From: Combretum micranthum | Taxonomy: Eukaryota > Streptophyta > Magnoliopsida > Myrtales > Combretaceae | Reading direction: 5' to 3' | DNA: 64,000 bases | Assembly (NCBI GenBank): GCA_024138025.1 | Contig: JAMXBD010000058.1 | Span: 124,001-188,000 of the forward strand | In this document: one piece after another, positions 23,700 to 35,750 of the stretch | Position numbering within the stretch: position 1 is the first letter of the stretch | Layout of the letters: each line of letters begins with the position of its first letter | Notes under the pieces: model-generated | The model's database searches: none | What the model was told of the DNA's origin: nothing | Seen by the model: only the letters and a program-made list of their open reading frames with translations | Position numbers and translations under genes: made by a program

Positions 23700-24545
23700 A
23701 GGAATATGGTGACTTGTTTCCTGAAGAAGTTCCGGATGGATTACCACCTCTAAAAGGAATAGAGCATCAGATTGATTTCATTCTAGGAGCTTCCCTTCCA
23801 AATAGACAGCATATAGATGCAATCTAGAAGAATCTAAGGAGATTCAGAGACAAGTTGAGGAGCTTATGACTAAAGGCTATGTGAGAGAAAGCCTTAGTCC
23901 ATGCACAATACCAGTATTACTAGTACCAAAGAAGGATGGAACTTAAGAATGTATGTCGACTGTCGACCCATCAATAAAATTACTGTAAAGTATAGACATC
24001 CAATCCCTAGGTTAGATGATATGCTTAATGAATTGTATGGCTCTTGTGTGTTCTCTAAGATTGATTTAAAAGGTGGGTATCATCAAATTAAACTAAGAGT
24101 AGGTGATGAATGGAAAATGACTTTTAAAGCAAAATATGGTTTGTATGAGTAGTTAGTCATGCCTCTTGGTTTAACTAATGCACCTAGCACTTTCATGGGA
24201 CTTATTAACCATGTTTTGTGTGCTTTTATTGGAAGATTTGTCGTAGTCTATTTTGATGACATTTTGGTATATAGTAAGAGCACTGATGATCATATTCAGC
24301 ATTTGCGCTTGGTGTTTGATGTTTTGAGGAGTGGAAAATTGTTTGCTAACCTTAAGAAGTGTTCTTTTTGCACCGATCAAGTTGTGTTTTTGGGATATAT
24401 TGTTAGTGCTAAAGGGATACAGGTTAATGAAGTAAAGGTTAAAGTTATTAAAGAATGGCCTAGACCTAATAATGTTAGTGAGGTTAGAAGCTTTCATGGT
24501 TTGACTAGCTTTTATAGGAGTTTGTTCAGGATTTTAGTAGTATAG
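23700..24545 (+). pseudogene. pol: G1 reverse transcriptase, broken
   Basis: RT would copy element RNA into cDNA. Blocks in order: [18 protein letters not shown] (~23850-23905), [10 protein letters not shown], a frameshift or stop near 23940, [20 protein letters not shown] (~23960-24020), [14 protein letters not shown] (~24054-24095), MPLGLTNAPSTF (24159-24194) and the active site YFDDILVYSK (24249-24278; catalytic Asp pair intact). A stop at 24150 splits the palm region and the thumb ends at a frameshift near 24520-24545. The catalytic residues survive but the frame does not. Confidence 0.9.
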
Positions 24546-24559
24546 TTGCACCATTAACT

Positions 24560-25045
24560 AAGATTATTAAGAAAAGTATGGGTTTTAAGTGGGCAATTGA
24601 GCATGAGAAGCCATTTAATCTACTTAAGGAAAAACGCAGTTCTGCACCTATTCTGGCATTACCTAATTTTGAAAGAACATTTCAAATTGAATGTGATGCT
24701 TTTGGTTGTGGTATTTGAGGCTATTTTGATGCAAGAAAAGAGACCAATTGCCTATTTGAGTGAGAAGTTGAGTGGAGTCATTTTGAACTACTCAACTTAT
24801 GACAAAGAATTATATGCTTTGGCTCGTGCCTTACAGATTTGGTAACATTACCTGTGGCCTAAAGAGTTTTTCATTCATACTAATCACGAGTCCTTGAAGT
24901 GTTTAAGGAGCCAAGATAGGTTAAATCGAAGGCATACTAAGTGGATGGAGTTCATTGAGATATTTTTGCATGTAATTAAATACAAACGAGGTAAGGAAAA
25001 TGTCGTGGTAGATGCATTGTCTCAAAGGTACGCATTAATCTACTT
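24560..25045 (+). pseudogene. pol: G1 RNase H, broken
   Basis: RNase H would degrade RNA in the RNA-DNA hybrid. Recognisable pieces are [13 protein letters not shown] (~24646), FQIECDAFG (~24690), a frameshift near 24715, [15 protein letters not shown] (24732-24776), [18 protein letters not shown] (24786-24839), a stop at 24843, [13 protein letters not shown] (~24877) and [12 protein letters not shown] (~25007-25028). The catalytic carboxylates are largely present, but stops and a frameshift interrupt the fold. Confidence 0.82.
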
Positions 25046-25059
25046 TAGAGGAAAAATTA

Positions 25060-26305
25060 TTGAGTTTTGAGTAGATTAAAGATTTATATATTATCGATCT
25101 TGATTTTGCTAATGTGTATGAGACATGTGAAAAGGAAGCTTTCGGTAAGTTCTATAGGCATAATGGTTATTTATTTAGAGACAAACGATTGCATGTACCT
25201 GATAGTTCTTTGAGGGAATTACATATAAAGGAGTCTCATGGAGGAGGACTAATGGGACATTTTGGTGTTATGAAAACTATAGATGTTTTATATGAACATT
25301 TCTTTTAGCCACATATGAAATGAGATGTTGAGACATTGTGTGAGAAATGTATCACTTGCAAATAGGCTAAATCTAAGGTTTTACCATATAGCATGTACAC
25401 ACCTTTGCCTATACCTAGTGAACCCTGGGTGGATCTATCAATGGACTTTGTTTTGGGTTTACCTAGGTCCAAAAGAGGTCATGATTCTATTTTTGTAACT
25501 GTTAACAAGTTTTCTAAAATGAATCATTTTATTTATTGTCATAGAACTGATGACACAACTGACATTGCTCATTTGTTCTTTTAGGAAGTCATGCATCTAC
25601 GTAGAGTACCTAGGAGCTTAGTTTCAGATAGAGATGCATAATTTTTTAGCCACTTCTGGAAATTTTTGTGGGCAAAATTGGGAACCAAATTGTTATTTTC
25701 AACTACATGTCATCAAGACTGATGGATAGGCAAAAGTAGTTAATAGGACTATATCTCAATTGTTACGAGCTCTTATTAAAAAGAACTTAAAGAATTGGGA
25801 AAAGTGTTTGTCGCATGTAGAGTTTGCATATAATAGGAGTATACATTCAGCAACCAAATTTTTGCCATTCGAAGTTGTTTATATATTTAATCTCCTGATT
25901 CCTTTAGATTTTTTTGATTGCCTGCAGATGAACGTACTAGCTTAGATAGAAAGAGAAAGCCAGATTTGGTCAAACAAATGCATGAAAAGGTTCAACAGGA
26001 TATTGAGTAGAGGATGGAGCAGTATGCAAGACAAGATAATAAAGGGCCAAAGAAAGTTGTTTTTGAACCAGGTGATTGGGTTTGGGTATAAATGCGTAAA
26101 GAGAGGTTTCTGCAACAACGACATTCCAAATTGCACCCGAGGTGCGTTGGTCAATTTTAAGTGGTTGTAAGGATCAAAGATAATGCTTATAAGTTAGATC
26201 TTCTAGGTAAATCAATGTTAGTGCAACATTTAATGTTTCTGATTTGTCTCCTTTTGATGTAGATGATGCTGATTCGAGGTCTAATCCTTTTGACGAGAGG
26301 AGGAA
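25060..26305 (+). pseudogene. pol: G1 integrase and C-terminal region, broken
   Basis: Integrase would insert cDNA into the genome. In order: an HHCC zinc domain ([12 protein letters not shown] at ~25231-25265, then CEKCITCK-like at ~25342), the catalytic core with [13 protein letters not shown] (first Asp, ~25432-25470) and VSDRDA (second Asp, ~25623-25640), and the third position, where TEVVN in relatives reads AKVVN (25730-25744), so the catalytic Glu is Lys. Stops occur at 25306, 25582 and 25638, with an indel near 25712. The C-terminal part reads DNAYKLDLLGK then SATFNVSDLSPFDV (~26225-26265), and the frame runs into the polypurine tract, as in relatives. Non-functional. Confidence 0.85.
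26295..26305 (+). other. G1 polypurine tract
   Basis: GAGAGGAGGAA, uninterrupted purines immediately 5' of the 3' LTR, is the expected primer site for plus-strand DNA synthesis. Confidence 0.8.
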
Positions 26306-27092
26306 CGATGCAACAATAGATGCGAGGATCCTTTACACATCAAGGCAGGTCCAATCACTCGAGCTAGAGCTAAGAGGATGATGAAGCTTTAGGAGCATTC
26401 ATTGAGGATACTTGGAAGAAACATGCCTTATACGAAGACTTCATGAAGCATTTGGCTCTAGACAATGATCGAGACCTTAATGTTGTACAAGCTTTAGATT
26501 GTAAGCTACCAGCTTTGATCCATATGATGCCAGCCTTTCCATAAATACCGCCGGCCTTACATCGTCATCTTCGAGCAGCTTTTGTTCTACACCAGATACG
26601 CTGCCGGCCTTTATGTTCTACACCGCCAGCATAGAAGCTTAAGCTGTTGGCCCTACTATTGATGTATAGTCCATAATAGCTTCGTAATTTTCTTTTGTTT
26701 CATTTGTTTCTTTTAGGCTGCCAGTCTACATTTTGGTCACCGACTTTCTTTGTCTTTACATTTTTCCTTCAAGCCTTTGGTATATATGAGGGTTTTGTAC
26801 TATAAGAATCAATCAACTTTGAATGAATTTTCTTTGTGAGAGTTTTATCTCCTCTTGTTCTCTTGAGAACTTATCAAGATCAACTCTTGTGGCGTTCATA
26901 CGCTTTATACCTTTGTTCGGGTTTGCAATATAACTTGAGGTAAAGTTTCATCAATCTTATACCTTAGGTTTGGGTTTGAAATACAATTTTGGATCAGGGT
27001 TTCCATATACGATCTGATTTAGTTTTCCTGAAGGCTATGCTTCCGAATACTCATGTTCAGTTTCAAGTTTATTATACTTGGACTTTGCTTCA
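26306..27092 (+). repeat. G1 3' LTR (787 bp)
   Basis: Starts CGATGCAACA (the expected TG mutated to CG, judged by the 5' LTR TGATGTAACA) and ends TTTGCTTCA at 27092, followed by TAATC. It keeps the middle ~390 bases lost from the 5' LTR, including CpG-rich words (CGCTGCCGGC) and a TATA-like TATATATGAG at 26781-26790. Confidence 0.88.
26781..26790 (+). promoter_or_regulatory. TATA-like motif of G1 3' LTR
   Basis: TATATATGAG lies in the LTR segment absent from the 5' LTR. Only this copy could drive transcription, and it would transcribe outward into flanking DNA. Confidence 0.45.
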
Positions 27093-27799
27093 TAATCTCT
27101 AGGCTTCTTTTTATACACATTTACCAACTAGGTAAAATTTTTCATCCAAAAATATTTTTAAAATCCAGTTTAAGTTATTTTGATATTTTTGAATTGTTTT
27201 TTAATTTAAATAAAAGGGGCTCCTAGTTGTGAGCAAAATAGGAATTTTTCAAAAATTTTACCATTTAGGCTCTAATGTGGCTTCAATTGACTTTAATCAA
27301 TTTCAAATGATTTTAATTACTTATGGTTAGTGTTTGGATCATTTTAGTACTAATGCATCAATTATGGCCTACACAAACCTACATAAGCAAGTCGCAAAAA
27401 GACTACAAAAGTAAGGGTAGGCCTATTGATAGAGTTAATAAATGTCCTTGCATATCTCATTTATGTCAAATGGCTATATCCCTAGAATACTTGGTAAATA
27501 CCTGCTTGGTTCATCAATTTTCCATATAAATCCAATCTAATTATCTACCTATGGTATAAATTTATTTATATGGAAATTTTCTCAAAATCTCACATATAAA
27601 GTAAAACTGTATATACATATATATATGTTTTTTTTTCTTTGTAAATGTCAAATCTAGTATCCAAACTTTGTATTAATTCAATTTGGTGCTCGAAATTTGA
27701 AGTGATAAATTTTAGTACCTAATCAAACTTTTTGTGATTATTTGTACTACATCCTTAATATTGTTTTATTATGTTTGTTGAAGTGTGAGAAACAGCTTA
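27093..27799. other. Unclassified AT-rich flank between G1 and the next LTR
   Basis: After the repeated TAATC I see no domain, LTR terminus or credible gene. The 68-codon ORF at 27323-27529 has no recognisable feature. The segment ends in GCTTA (27795-27799), the left target duplication of the following LTR. Confidence 0.55.
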
Positions 27800-30700
27800 T
27801 GTAAGCCCCGGAAAATTTCAATAAATAATTCCAAGATGAACTTCGAAAATAAACCCTAAAAATCACTCCAAATTAAAACCGAACTTCGACAAGTCCTAAA
27901 TCATGAACGAATCTAGAAATCTCTTAATCTTGAGGAAAATAAGAATCCCTAAAAACAAAATAAGAACTCAACATACTTCAATTCCAAAACCACTACATAT
28001 GACAAATTTCATATTTAACTCCGACTTATAAAATCGGGTAATATAAAGCCCAAAAACAAATTATTAAAAAGTAAATAACGATTAACTTTAGGAAATGAAC
28101 CCAATTCAAAATTCCGAAAATGTTAAAAGATATTAAATACTTAAAAAAATAAAATTTAAGATAAATTTCTCAAATTAAATATGTTGTATAAACATAAAAT
28201 ATTAGTTTCCAAATTGACAAAGATCTAAACCGGAAAATCACCTGAAAACCCTAAGTGGAATACAATAGTTTAAGTCCAGCAATCTACTCCCTTAACCCTA
28301 GAGGCTGAGGTGTAGTTTAAGTGTATAGAATAGCTCATAGTAATATAAGTTTGCTTAAAAATATCAGATTGGTAAATTTTTTATCTATTTCGAACCCGTT
28401 CAGATACAGACTTCAAAAAGCATGTCATGGGGCTCGAGATATAAAAAATATACCATTAGTACCGTTAGACTCGTAATTTCATAAGATTTCCAAATATATA
28501 AGTTATATAATTTTTCGAGTTATAAAAGTTACAGTTATAACATTTTATCGTATTTTCATTACTACTGGTAATTAATTAGTCTTTTGCACTATTCACTTCT
28601 ATTTCATTACACGATTTATTATTCTTATGAACCCTTATATTTTTAGATAAATATTTTATATATTATAGAAAATTTTGTTTTTCCAAAATTTAGTTCGTTT
28701 CGAGTCTTTACGGGATCAGATTTTGTTTAAGACCCAATACTAAAAAATAAAATAAATTAATTTAATAATTGGAAAAAATTTGAAAAATATTTTTATTTTC
28801 ATAAAATAATTTTTTAGAATTTTTCGGGTTATAAAAATATCATTTATAGCCCATATTCGCGTATTTTGATCATACCGGTAACATATTTATTAAATACTAA
28901 AATAATTCAAATAATTATTTAATTTTATTTATGAAAAATTCTGCCACTTGTTTAAAAATATTTTTCCTAATTTATTTTGTATTTTTTTTATAAAAAGCAC
29001 TTTTTCCAACCCATACTTTAAGTACACTTTTCATATATCACTTCTTTTCACTTCAATCTTTCTACACTTTGTCCCACACTTCATGGCAGATTTTTCCCTC
29101 CTTTATGGCTGCCATTGTCCTTTAATTTACTCCTACTTTGACTAAAATAAATATATTCCAATCCTTCTTCAAAAAGCTACACATACCATTAATTACATGA
29201 TTCAATTTCAAGTCAAAATTCAACAAATTCCCTCTCTCTCTCCCTCTCTCTTTCACGTGAACTCCCCCCAAATTTTCTTCCTTGTTTTATTTTTTTTTCT
29301 TTCATTCATTTAATACACTCTTTCTCTCTCTCTTTCATTTACTCCTTCTACCCTTTTTCATTCATTATCTTTTTCTCTCTCTTTTTCCTCTCTTTCTTTC
29401 TTCATTTTGCTCTTGTTCTTACAAGAACACAAGCTGCCCCTATTTCTTCCATGAGCTCCCACATATTTCTTCAAGATTTTTGAATAAAACTCTTGTCTAA
29501 AGCTTCCATAGGTGATATAGGTAAAGTATAATGAGAGTTTCATGCATCAGATGACATTCCATAAGCTTAAAAGTTAAGGATGATGATATCAAAATGAAAC
29601 ACTCCTCTTCTCTATGATTATTATCTTGTATCATTATTATTTTCTTGTTTAAAGCAGTTATATTTTGTAGATCTAACTTTTTGTAGTTTTGATTTTTGTT
29701 TATGCCTTAGATCTTATTATTGAAGTTATTATTTTTGTTATTGCTTATGATTTATGCATATATTCATCATTCATATAACTATCTTAGTGTTCATGCATTA
29801 AAACTAGTATAGTAAACTTGATCTAGTGTTTTGAGCTCATAAAATGCATTAGACTTTGTTTTATGTTCATGGATAACTTGTAGTAGCATAATGATAGTAG
29901 GAAAGCTTTAGAAAGCTCAAGATCTATTTTATTTTCAACAAAAATCATTTTTGAAAATTCGGATGAAAATGGAACCATATTTAGAAAAGTTATTTTTCAA
30001 CTTCAAAATGTGTATTTTTCATTTAAAATGAAGGGCTTAGGGTATATATAACATAAATGAATGATTTTGATGAGTAAAGTTTAGATCTATGAGTTTATAG
30101 TTTACTACCATAGGTTTCTTTTATATTTATGTTCATATTAAGAGTAGGTCTTGGTTTTGAGCTTAAACAAAAAATGGTGAAATTGGTATTTTGGCAAGAC
30201 CCCTATTTAAAAACCACTTTCCAAATGTCAAAATGAAGTTTTTACTCGAGATAATGAAGGCTTAATGTATATATAGCATCAAGACTTCATTTTATTGGTT
30301 CAAAGATGATTTTCAAAGATTAATTTTCAAAATAAAAATCTTATTTTCGGATTTTGGCTAAGGCATATTTTAAAAACATGTTTTCCAACTCAAAAATAAA
30401 GTTTTTATTCAAGATATGGAAGGCTCTTAAGATAGGATATGTAAGAAATGGATTTTCATAAGTTTAGATAGATTTTATCAAAAGATATGTTCAAAAATAA
30501 ATTTTGTAAATTCGGATCTCGACAAAGACCAATTTTGAAAACCCATTTTTCATCTTCAGAACAAGACTTTTATTAAAGAAATGGAAGCCTTAAAGGGTAG
30601 GTTTGATTAGGAAATGGTTTTTGAAAGACTAAATGAGTTTTACGAAGAAAACAAGCTCAAATGAATTTCTCAAAATTCGGATTTGAAAATAGCCACTATT

Positions 30701-33370
30701 TAAACACTCATTTCCAAATGCCAAAATGATAATTTTTATAGGAAAATGGAAGTCCTAGGGAATATATGTAATAAAGACTAAGTTTTGAGAAGATAAGAGA
30801 AGTTTATCAAAATATAATCCTAGGATAACAAATGGTTTCCAAGAATAGGATAAACAATGTTTTCATTCTTCAAAAATTTTGTAAAATTCGTACTTAGGTA
30901 AACCACCTATTTAAACATCTACTTTCTAACCCAAAAATGAAGGTCTTATTGAAATAATGAAGGTGATGGTTATATAGATCATCAAGGTTGAGTTTTGATA
31001 AAAGAAAGTATGATTTTACAAGAAGAAAAACTATTTTTCTTAAGTCTAGTATAATTCAAAGTTTTACAAAGTAAAAGTTTCCAAAAAGAATTCTTGGTAT
31101 TATATGTATACATATAGGTAGATCATCTCATAACCATCATGACAATAGCTTGTAGGAAATATATATATGCGTGATGCATTGTAGAAATAAGGTATGAAAA
31201 TTGAGTTTATCCAAAGTTTGTAAATTCGGATGATTTCAAACCCATGCCTTAAAAACCCATTTACCAACTCCAAAACTTGTTTTTATATGAAAAATGAGGA
31301 GTTTAAGTCATAGGTATCATCAAGTAATGATTTTGATAATTAAGATGGGATTTGCTAAGAAAAATATATAGAACAATGAGTAGAAATGAAGTAGGAAAAA
31401 TTTGAGTTGTTGTCATTTTAAGAAATTCGTAATAATGGAATAATGGCATGAAAACTCATATTTTCCAAACTCAAATTAGAAGTTTTATAAAAGAAATGAA
31501 GTCCTTAGTGGCTAGGCATGGTTGAGCTTTAATTTTCAAAGTATCAAATGATTTTTACTTAAAGTAATCACCACAAAAACAATTTTTATAAAATTCAGAT
31601 TTTGAAATCAACCCTACTTGAAAACATGTTTACAAAGTGTAAAATGGAAATTTTTATGTAGAAATGAAGGTCGTAAGTAATAGATATAATGAAGACTCAA
31701 TTTTAACAAAAATAATTATATTTTCTTAAGTAATAAATCCAAAACAAATGGAAATGATCAAAGTTAGAAAACTAGATTTTTCATAAGTAGTTGTTATTTT
31801 GGTCTTACAAAATAAAAAGTTATAAAATTTTATTTTAGCAAAAATCATCAAGATCATGCATACATTAAGCTCATCTCATGTCATTCATGTTAGAAAATCA
31901 TTCATATTACATGTATAGCTAATCTATATAGTAGGAACATTTTAAACATTTACAAAACTATTTTTCGAATTGGAAATTGCTACTGACCAGAACTGATCGG
32001 ACCTTTTCAAAGCTTCAAATTTTCAAAACTTAAATATAATATTAGAATTAGATAGATCTTTCGAAGCAAATAGAAATCAATATATAATTTGCGAGATTCC
32101 GAGTTAAAATGACCAAGTTATGGCCGTTTTAAGTTGAAATTCCCGCTTAGGACGAGAATTGCGAATTTGATAGTTTGTATAAGATAGTTTGGATTAGTTA
32201 AGTGATGAAATACTTATTAGAGTATTTCTTCCTTTTTAGGTGATCCCGAAATCGACGATTCTCTACCACCGGATTACTTTTACTAAAAGACCGGTGATCC
32301 AATGGCCGAGTGAGTCTTCTTCTTATTTTGTTATCTTGTTTGTGCTTGTAGCTAGTCGCATTAGAAGTATAGGAACAAGATAAAAAATAAATATGAATGG
32401 GGATGGGATATATGATGAGACTGTGATGAATGCATGCCAAAGAATACTAAAGCATATCGAAACCACGATTCGATTGGATAACTGCACCGTTCATATTATT
32501 TCTGTTATATGTATAATATTGGTTGGTCACTCTAAATAATGTATGAATATTTTGACCTAAGCAAAAAATTAAATTGGTCATGCATCGCATCGGACATATT
32601 GCATTTGGTAGCGTGCTACTCCTACGCAGGTCGATGGTATGGTCCGATGATGACTCGTTTGGATAACAAGGCTGGTATCAGAGCTCATTCATGGGAACTA
32701 AGGCGCATGTGGATGCATTCCATGAGTGAGCCTAGCCGAGTCGAGTGCTATGAGTCGGGGGCTTGGGGACTAGCAGCGGTTGTGTAGACTTCAATACCAT
32801 TCCTAACTCAAGATATGGAGGGCGTAAATCCGTTCTGTGTGTGGGTTCCGGATACCCATACATAATTGTTTGCTCATGTGTTTATTCATGCATAGCATAT
32901 GGTTGATTATAACTTGCTTATAATGGTACGGAATTAAGGGAATTCTCACTAAGCTAGTGTAGCTTATGCCCCAATAGATGTTTGAATGAACAGGTTATCT
33001 CAAGAATGCTAAGTGGAGACCGAGATAGTTGGAGCCGAGAATGACTACGGGATTCCGGCAATGAATAAGAATGCTTGAAGTTATTAGCTAGGTTTCATGT
33101 TTTGCTTGTAATAGTTTTATGTAGTAGAATCCTTTGATGAATGTAACTGAAGTTTAATGATTTGTATATTGAAGAATAGTGAATTGAATTTCTTTACATT
33201 GTTACTTAAGTTATATCAACATAAAATGTATCACTCCGATTAGTCTCCTCCATATGTTAGACGCCTTGTACATAGTATGGAAGCCTTCGCGTAACTTGGG
33301 TGGTCATTCTTAGGCTTTAATATTGTGTACGGCGGACTGCCACATTTCGGGTACCCTTTGGGGCATGACA
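27800..33370 (+). mobile_element. Solo LTR, family A long form (5571 bp), TSD GCTTA/ACTTA
   Basis: Starts TGTAAGCCCCGG and ends TTTGGGGCATGACA, with GCTTA before (27795-27799) and ACTTA after (33371-33375; one mismatch). It has two ACCGGTAA-type motifs in U3 (28564, decayed; 28874), a CT-rich tract (29230-29410), an array of about nine ~165-bp monomers (29954-31760), the conserved block (32045-32135) and the GATATGGAGGGCGTAAATCC region (32812). No primer site follows. The many short ORFs share no frame with other copies. This is the longest complete LTR here. Confidence 0.85.
29954..31760 (+). repeat. ~165-bp tandem monomers, about 9 copies
   Basis: Cores (AAATTCGG or close variants) occur at about 29954, 30179, 30343, 30508, 30672, 30883, 31222, 31423 and 31591. 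Spacings are 225, 164, 165, 164, 211, 339 (one decayed unit between), 201 and 168. The four consecutive 164-165 spacings define the basic period. Confidence 0.82.
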
Positions 33371-35750
33371 ACTTATCATTGAATTTTTACTACTTTTCCT
33401 ATCATTGTATAGCACTAATGAAATACAACTAGACTAATTTCAAAGAAGGGGGAGGGTACATTAAATTAGATTTATCACTCAATTTAACCCTTTTTTGCCA
33501 TTAGTTGTAAATTTCAATACAAAAGTAATGATAACTAATAATGAACAAAAATAATCAAATATTGAAATAGTAAAAGAGATAGGGAAAGAGAATTTAAGCT
33601 TGGTTATGACGTGGAGTTTGGACCGTGCCCTAGTCTCCATAGACACAGCATACCTCCAACGATGACTTCACTTGCTCTTATTAAACAGATAAATCTTTGC
33701 TCACTTGAAGCTATTCACAACTTTTAACAACACTTCACAAAATCACACTCACTAGAGTAGTACTCATTTACAAATTGCAATACAAAGCTCATAAGAAAAC
33801 TATTCAAATTATCTTCCTTAAGAAATTGCAATTTAAAAGGCCAAAGATGGGAAATTTGATTTACAAGAATACAAATGTGGTTAATGGAAATAAATAAGCT
33901 CTACCAACTAGCCTTCATCTACCCGAAGTTATGTATTTATATGCTTCTCAATAAATTTGGCCTTTGGTCCTTGTGCCACAAAATTCGACCTTACATTTAA
34001 TGCTCCAACGACTATTTTTCAGACACTTACCGGCTAGACAACATGTATTAGTGCATGGATATTATTTGGGGAACCACTAGCTTCATGTTAAAATATGATG
34101 GCATTCAAACATATTACCTCAGCATCCATACGTTATTTCACTGTGACTTTTGTTCAACAAAAGTCCATCATCAAATCAATAAAACACTTCAAACTTGTTA
34201 AATGTATACTCAATAATGATGTTGGATATCCAAGTTTTGCACAAGAATATCAACAATAAAATTGGAATTTTCTTCAGCGTAATCACATGAATGCTTAGTA
34301 GACATTTGATATCTAAACGCTTTTGCAATTTGGTTAATCTTGAAAAAACTTGACTCATGACTTGTAAGTAGTTAGTAGTTATTATATACTTTACTTGGTT
34401 CACTTGATTTTGCGGGTTAAACAATAGAAGAAAGGTAAGTATTGATACTCATTTATCTTTATGGGAACAATACTTAAACTCAGTCCCTATATTATAGTTC
34501 CAATAGGTTTACTTACCTTTATCGATCGCAATTTAGAGTTGTTTTTAAGATCTTTAGCTCGTTATCAATTACATGTGATCCGTAGCATAAGGTTCCTATT
34601 CAAGGTGGAAGTTGACAACCTCCCTTGCATTGAGGGACCAAAACCAAGGTCGAAATGACAATACAAAAATCTCCACAACTCTATGGTGATCCTCTCATCA
34701 TTAAGACCTAGTCTCTACTAATTGTAAGACTTGGCCAATTTTACCCAATAGGTAAAGAATCTAGACTCTCAATCAAGCTCAATGATAATAAATTGACCCT
34801 TCCAATTCTTTATAGAGAACTCTGAACTAGTAAATAAGGTAATCTCTTTCTCTTGTCAAAGGTTAACCTATTGACCTTCTTGGTATCTAGCAGTGAATAA
34901 ATGCTTCACTGATTAAGGAGAAGGCCCTTGACATAGACTCACACATAACGTATAAAGACCCGACTCACTAAATCCCAAGATTTAGAGTACCGAGTTTCCA
35001 ATCACATATAACGTTTTCACATTATATGCAAGGTTGTCTTAAAACTAACAGTTTATGAAAATTGTTTAATCAAATCTACTAAAACTTTATAAAGAACTTT
35101 TAACAAAACAAGATTGCTAATAAAAGTAATCTATACATATATATGCATCACATGTACAAAGTTTAGTGTCAATACAAGACACTACAAAATTTACAAGTTT
35201 TCTTAATACAAAAAGAACCCTAGGAGATCTTAAGGTCTTTACATTTTAGGCTTATCTATCAAGCCTTCTATACAAAGACTTTTCCTTTAACAAAAGCTCC
35301 TCCAAAAATCCAAGTTGTTCGAAACCTATTCGTCCCATTCATCCATGAATTTCTCAAAGTCTGACCCGTAACCCAAATCATCATATAACTCATCTTTATT
35401 ACCTGCAAAGCAGCAAAAGTGGGCCAAAGGCCCAGTACACAATAACAAAATACAAGAACAAGTTATCAAGCCAAACTTAAATCAAATGGAATGCATCAAT
35501 AGACAAGTGATTATCTTATTAAGTTTTCTTCTACAAAATAGCAGGAGGGTATTCAAACCCCGGGATCACGCTCTGGGAATTTAGAGATCCTGAGTAACAG
35601 CAGTTGCTCAGGGGGTTGATATAAGCAGTCCAAATACTTATGTCTCATATATCTATTTCATAAAGAAAATAGCTTCATTTAGGGTTCAAAAGTCGTTGCC
35701 CGACTCTACTTAAAGTCAGTCCACAACATGAGCCTAATTCACAAGTTCCC
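33371..35750. other. Unclassified region; right part resembles a minus-strand LTR
   Basis: 33371-34950 contains no domain I recognise; an 82-codon minus-strand ORF (34176-34424) has no diagnostic motif. From about 34960 to 35745 the minus strand looks like LTR R/U5: TACTGGGCCTTTGGCCCAC, then TTTTGCTGCTTTGCAG-GTAA (acceptor-like, boundary near 35402), then a 25-codon open stretch ending at 35326. LTR B has a similarly arranged TACTGGGCTT and TTTCAG. No termini or target duplication were found. The last five bases, TTCCC (35746-35750), would be the left duplication of element G2. Confidence 0.4.

Larger units (their letters stand above)
20632..27092 (+). mobile_element. Element G1: complete but dead Ty3/gypsy chromovirus, TSD TAATC
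   Basis: A 6461-bp element with 5' LTR, Met-tRNA primer site, gag, protease, RT, RNase H, integrase, polypurine tract and 3' LTR in order. TAATC flanks both sides (20627-20631, 27093-27097). Domain wording ([19 protein letters not shown] in RT, VVVYFDDILVYSK at the active site, SATFNVSDLSPFDV-like C terminus) is that of plant CRM/Reina-like chromoviruses. The frame is broken by more than a dozen stops and indels. The two LTRs differ by point changes and a large 5' LTR deletion, which suggests an old insertion. Confidence 0.92.

Noticed and set aside
29954..31760. Centromeric satellite array
   Set aside because: Monomer size fits, but every array in the window is confined to LTR interiors and holds fewer than ten diverged units.
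27640..34520. A DNA transposon with inverted termini flanking the 5.6-kb LTR
   Set aside because: 27652 and 34480 both contain wording reminiscent of old transposon ends, but their reverse complements do not align and no target duplication was found.
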